From NCBI RefSeq assembly GCF_900142765.1, contig NZ_FRCB01000007.1, forward strand, positions 1 through 64,000: 64,000 nt of DNA, read 5' to 3'. The notes beneath the pieces were generated by a model. The model did no database searches. It was not told the origin of the DNA and saw only the letters and a program-made list of their open reading frames with translations. The position numbers were made by a program, and so were the translations under genes. Shown here piece by piece: positions 60,388 to 64,000 of this stretch. This DNA comes from Roseovarius litoreus (lineage in GTDB: Bacteria; Pseudomonadota; Alphaproteobacteria; Rhodobacterales; Rhodobacteraceae). The first letter of the stretch is position 1. Every line of letters begins with the position of its first letter.

Positions 60388-61875
60388 ATGAGTTTCACCC
60401 TAGCCATCGTGGGCCGCCCGAATGTGGGCAAGTCCACGCTGTTCAACCGCCTTGTGGGCAAGCGCCTTGCGCTGGTCGATGACCAGCCCGGCGTAACGCG
60501 CGACCTGCGCGAGGGCGAGGCCAAGCTTGGCGATCTGCGCTTTACCGTGATCGACACGGCCGGTCTCGAAGAGGCCACCGACGAGTCGCTGCAGGGCCGG
60601 ATGCGCAAGCTCACGGAACGCGCCGTGGACATGGCCGATGTCTGCCTCTTCCTGATCGATGCGCGCGCCGGCGTCACCCCCACCGACGAGGTCTTTGCCG
60701 ATATCCTGCGCAAGCGCGCAGACCGCGTGATCCTTGGCGCCAACAAGGCCGAAGGCTCGGCTGCCGATGCGGGAATATACGAGGCTTATGGCCTGGGACT
60801 GGGTGAGCCTGTGCGCCTCTCGGCGGAACATGGCGAGGGCCTCAATGAGCTTTATTCGCTGCTCATGCCGATCTCGGACGAGTTCGAGGACCGCGCCCGC
60901 GCCGATGCGCCCGAAACCGATGTGGTGCTAGACGAGGATATCGACGACGAGCCCGATGGGGTGTCAGGCCCTACCGCCGCCCGCATTCCGACGCCTGAAC
61001 GCCCGATGCAGGTGGCCGTCGTCGGCCGCCCCAATGCGGGTAAGTCCACGCTGATCAACACCATTCTGGGCGAAGACCGCCTGTTGACCGGCCCCGAGGC
61101 CGGGATCACCCGCGACGCCATTTCCCTGCAGATCGACTGGGACGGGCTGCCGGTGCGGATCTTCGACACCGCCGGGATGCGCAAGAAGGCCCGTGTTCAG
61201 GACAAGGTCGAGAAACTCTCGGTCTCCGACGGGCTGCGCGCGGTGAAATTCGCCGAAGTGGTGGTGGTGCTTCTCGACGCCGCGATTCCCTTCGAGCAAC
61301 AGGATCTGCGCATCGCCGATCTGGCCGAGCGCGAGGGCCGCGCGGTCGTGGTGGCGGTGAACAAATGGGATATCGAGGACGACAAGCAGCAAAAGCTGCG
61401 TGACCTGCGAGAAGCGTTCGAACGGCTCCTGCCGCAGCTTCGGGGTGCGCCTCTGGTCACCGTGTCGGCCAAGACGGGCAAGGGGCTGGACCGGCTGCGC
61501 GACGCCGTGGCCAAGGCCTATGACGTGTGGAACCGCCGTGTGCCCACCGCCCAACTGAACCGCTGGCTGGCCGGCATGGTCGAGGCGCACCCGCCCCCCG
61601 CGCCGGGCGGCCGCCGGATCAAGCTGCGCTACATGACCCAGGCCAAGACGCGCCCGCCGCATTTCGTGGTGATGTGCTCGCATCCCGACAAGCTGCCGGA
61701 AAGCTATTCGCGCTATCTGGTCAATGGCCTGCGTCAGGATTTCGACATGCCGGGCACGCCGATCCGCCTGCACATGCGCTCGCAATCCGACCGCAACCCC
61801 TATAAATCCAAGAAGAAATCAACGCCGTCGCGGCTGCGCAAGCATATCCACGGGCGCGGCTCGCAGCCGGGCTAG
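60388..61875 (+). CDS. der: Der (EngA), tandem GTPase for ribosome assembly
   Basis: This is a 495-residue protein. Two G domains begin with [12 protein letters not shown] (about residue 9) and [12 protein letters not shown] (about 211), with switch motifs DTAGLEE and [11 protein letters not shown], and NKAE/NKWD specificity motifs. A C-terminal KH-like domain ([22 protein letters not shown]) is present. Der matures the 50S subunit and is essential in most bacteria. Confidence 0.97.
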   Translation: MSFTLAIVGRPNVGKSTLFNRLVGKRLALVDDQPGVTRDLREGEAKLGDLRFTVIDTAGLEEATDESLQGRMRKLTERAVDMADVCLFLIDARAGVTPTDEVFADILRKRADRVILGANKAEGSAADAGIYEAYGLGLGEPVRLSAEHGEGLNELYSLLMPISDEFEDRARADAPETDVVLDEDIDDEPDGVSGPTAARIPTPERPMQVAVVGRPNAGKSTLINTILGEDRLLTGPEAGITRDAISLQIDWDGLPVRIFDTAGMRKKARVQDKVEKLSVSDGLRAVKFAEVVVVLLDAAIPFEQQDLRIADLAEREGRAVVVAVNKWDIEDDKQQKLRDLREAFERLLPQLRGAPLVTVSAKTGKGLDRLRDAVAKAYDVWNRRVPTAQLNRWLAGMVEAHPPPAPGGRRIKLRYMTQAKTRPPHFVVMCSHPDKLPESYSRYLVNGLRQDFDMPGTPIRLHMRSQSDRNPYKSKKKSTPSRLRKHIHGRGSQPG

Positions 61876-62591
61876 ACCTGTCCTGCGCGGCCGCGCAGCG
61901 CGCTCACGGCCAAGGCCGCGATCCCTGCGCCCGCCAGCGCCAGAACCGGCAGGTTGGGCGGGGTCGCATTGGCCACGACGATCCCGACCAGCGCCCAGAT
62001 CACCGCTCCGGCATATTCCGGTGTGTCCGGACGCAGCCTGAGCACGATCAACGCGATCACCAGCGCCAGCGCGATCATCGCCAGTGCCGCCGTCTGCGCG
62101 CCCATGATCCCATGCCCTGCGAGCATCAGCGCCAGTGCCACGCAACTGGCCGCCGTCAGCCAGCCGGCATAAAGGGCGATCGGCGTGCGCAGCCACGCGC
62201 GATCCTCTCCGCCCGCCGCCAGAAGCGCCCAAAGCGCGCTGAGCAGCATCGCCCAGATCAGCACCGTGGCCCAGAACGGCGAGACCTGCGCCACCGGAAT
62301 CCACGCCGCCCCGATCACGAGGCTGGCGATCAGCGGCCAGCGCGCCCGGTCCCACCCCGGCGCCACATCGCGCCTGAGCAATCCGAACAGCGCCCCCGCC
62401 ACCAGCCACAGATAGATCAGCCCCCAGATGGCAAAGGCATAGCCCGCAGGCTGGCCGGGCGGATCGATCTGCGGAATGGGAAACTGATCGGGCCGAAACC
62501 CGTTGAACCCGTCACTGACCAAAGGCGAGAGCGCAAAGGCCAGCGCGGCGGTCAGGGTCAGAATGGCTTTCATGCGTTCCATGCCGTCCAT
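61872..62591 (-). CDS. Multi-spanning membrane protein, TspO-related (tryptophan-rich sensory-like)
   Basis: This is a 239-residue protein with about seven hydrophobic helices. The segment [28 protein letters not shown] resembles TspO-related proteins that carry a similar PPGYVFxIWTxIY element. An ATG five codons downstream ([13 protein letters not shown]) is a possible start. Function is unknown. It converges with der, the stops overlapping by four bases. Confidence 0.65.
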   Translation of the reverse strand: MDGMERMKAILTLTAALAFALSPLVSDGFNGFRPDQFPIPQIDPPGQPAGYAFAIWGLIYLWLVAGALFGLLRRDVAPGWDRARWPLIASLVIGAAWIPVAQVSPFWATVLIWAMLLSALWALLAAGGEDRAWLRTPIALYAGWLTAASCVALALMLAGHGIMGAQTAALAMIALALVIALIVLRLRPDTPEYAGAVIWALVGIVVANATPPNLPVLALAGAGIAALAVSALRGRAGQV

Positions 62592-62761
62592 TTGACCCCC
62601 TTGACCCTCATGGTCAATGGCCGTCGGCCTGTTCTTGCCATTGCTCAGCCGCCCCGGCCCACGCGAGACTTGCCAAACGTCATGGAAATTTCACATCATG
62701 CGATATTGCAGCACCGTATGTTTCAAGTTCATCTGACGATGTCTCAATTAGGGGGACTGAC

Positions 62762-63757
62762 ATGATTGCGACGATTCGGGACCACACGCGCGCCTATACC
62801 CGGAAAAGCGATCTGCTGGGGGCCTTGTCCTTCTTCGGCACAGTGTTGGTGTATGTCGCGGCCCTCGGCTTCGGGGGTGCGATGATCGAGGCGCCTCTGA
62901 TCTGCGCAGGTCTGGTGGTGATCCTCGCCTTCGCCTCGGTGCGACTTTACGTGCTGCAGCATGATTGCGGGCATCATGCGCTCTTTCGCGCGCGCAGGCT
63001 AAACGATCTGGCCGGACATGTGCTGTCGGTGCCGTCACTCACGCCCTACCGGGTGATGCAGTACAATCACAACCTGCACCATGCCTATCTGGGCAATCTC
63101 GATCACCGCGAAACCACCGAGGTCTACACGATGACCCTGGCCGAGTGGCACGCGGCGCCCTGGTGGAAGCGGACCGGGTACCGGCTCTATCGCAATCCCG
63201 CGATCATGCTGACGCTTGGCGGGATCTATGCGTATTTCATCGCCTATCGCTGGCCGCGCAACACGATGAAGGTGGGGCCTTGGAGCGTGGTGGCGCATAA
63301 CATCGCGCTGGCGGGCTTTTTGACGGCGATCTGGTGGGCCTTGGGCTGGGACGGGCTGCTGGTCTGGGCGCTGAGCGCCGTGCTGGCGGGCGTGATCGGG
63401 GTGTTCCTCGTCTATCTGCAGCATAATTTCGAGGACACCTATTGGGATCGCAAACCCGATCTGGATTTCCGCCGCGCCACGCTCGAGGGGTCAAGCTCGC
63501 TCGATCTGGGTTGGCTGTGGGATCTGGGGACCGGCAATATCGCCTATCACGATCTGCACCACTTCAATCCCGGCATTCCGTCCTACCGGCTGCGGCGCTG
63601 CCAGCGCGAGCTGCCCGAGGCGCTGAAGTGCCATGACGTGATCCGCTGGCCCGAGGCGATCGCCAGTTTCCGGCTCAAGCTGTGGGACGAGGCGCAGGAA
63701 AAGCTGGTGCCGTTTCCGCGGGTGTCCTCGGCGCAGGCCACTGTTCTGGCCGAGTGA
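62762..63757 (+). CDS. Membrane fatty acid desaturase
   Basis: This 331-residue di-iron enzyme has the three histidine boxes QHDCGHHALF, YNHNLHHAYLGNLDHRE and YHDLHHFNPG and four or five membrane segments. It introduces a double bond into acyl chains, or may hydroxylate a lipid; the exact substrate is not clear from the sequence. GGGGG lies six bases before the ATG. It stands alone in the + direction. Confidence 0.87.
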   Translation: MIATIRDHTRAYTRKSDLLGALSFFGTVLVYVAALGFGGAMIEAPLICAGLVVILAFASVRLYVLQHDCGHHALFRARRLNDLAGHVLSVPSLTPYRVMQYNHNLHHAYLGNLDHRETTEVYTMTLAEWHAAPWWKRTGYRLYRNPAIMLTLGGIYAYFIAYRWPRNTMKVGPWSVVAHNIALAGFLTAIWWALGWDGLLVWALSAVLAGVIGVFLVYLQHNFEDTYWDRKPDLDFRRATLEGSSSLDLGWLWDLGTGNIAYHDLHHFNPGIPSYRLRRCQRELPEALKCHDVIRWPEAIASFRLKLWDEAQEKLVPFPRVSSAQATVLAE

Positions 63758-63775
63758 CCCCGTGACGGGCCGGGC

Positions 63776-63796
63776 AGGGGGGCTGTCTGCCCCCCT
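63776..63796. terminator. Hairpin between desaturase and serS
   Basis: AGGGGGGC and GCCCCCCT pair around the loop TGTCT, 20 bases after the desaturase stop, in the space between two converging genes. The T-run is short, so this would be a weak or bidirectional terminator. Confidence 0.5.
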
Positions 63797-63799
63797 TCG

Positions 63800-63853
63800 T
63801 TGAAAATCATGGATTTTCAACGCCCCCCGAGGATATTTTCAGCCAGAAGAAAG
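63800..63853. repeat. Rhodobacterales-type dispersed intergenic repeat
   Basis: An inverted repeat TTGAAAATC-ATG-GATTTTCAA (63,800-63,820) is followed by a C-run and GAGGATATTTTCAGCCAGAA then GAAAG (to 63,853). I recognise the second part as a sequence found many times between genes of Rhodobacterales genomes. A single copy lies in this window, so its copy number cannot be shown here. Confidence 0.55.
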
Positions 63854-63860
63854 CGCCGGA

Positions 63861-64000
<140 letters not shown>

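Overview
The window looks like chromosome from an alphaproteobacterium of the Rhodobacteraceae (Roseobacter-type). The evidence is the high GC content, the Roseobacter-like core gene order (sarcosine oxidase soxBDAG, ruvX-ccmI, der, bamB-yfgM, an Atm1-type ABC exporter) and an intergenic repeat near the right edge of a type I associate with Rhodobacterales. It divides into a mobile left part (about 1-36,220) and a core-genome right part (about 36,220-64,000).

Left part: the right-hand portion of an integrative and conjugative element (ICE). It holds the 3' part of traG (type IV coupling protein), a ribbon-helix-helix gene, and an uninterrupted trbBCDEJKLFGI mating-pair cluster plus a DUF2274 gene. 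At its right end is a tyrosine integrase on the minus strand, directly against dusA. The element appears to be integrated in the 5' end of dusA and supplies a new start for that gene. The relaxase, the left end and attL lie outside the window.

The ICE carries defence and addiction cargo in two slots. Slot 1 lies between the copG-like gene and trbB. It holds a tightly packed six-gene operon (1,547-16,288): a WYL regulator of BrxR/CapW type, a 1,726-residue DEAD/DEAH helicase with a DUF1998 cysteine cluster, a DrmD-like SNF2 helicase, a 1,326-residue PglX/DrmMI/type IIG-like adenine methyltransferase, an ArdC-like zinc metallopeptidase and an HNH endonuclease. This resembles DISARM, but it lacks separate drmB and drmC and ends in two genes that are not part of DISARM. 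It is the best candidate here for an undescribed system. The methyltransferase gene has an abrupt base-composition change exactly after its NPPW motif, suggesting an exchanged target-recognition segment. A RES/Xre toxin-antitoxin pair follows on the opposite strand. Slot 2 lies between the trb cluster and the integrase. It holds a hipBA pair, an McrBC restriction system whose McrB carries an extra domain inside its AAA+ core, a truncated AbiEi-type antitoxin remnant and an unknown HTH/coiled-coil protein.

Right part: ordinary core genes. In order these are dusA, a TauE/SafE exporter, a possible 2-oxoglutarate oxygenase, DUF1289-ruvX-ccmI (minus), soxBDAG, sodB with a clear terminator, a host-attachment-family protein, rarD, a LOG-family gene, a LysM protein, an Atm1-type ABC exporter with a small downstream gene, an RND permease and its adaptor (minus), a yfgM-like gene, bamB, der, a multi-spanning membrane protein (minus), a fatty acid desaturase, and the 3' end of serS (minus, cut by the window edge). 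No tRNA or rRNA gene, CRISPR array or intact insertion sequence was seen, and no stretch over 300 bases lacks a gene.
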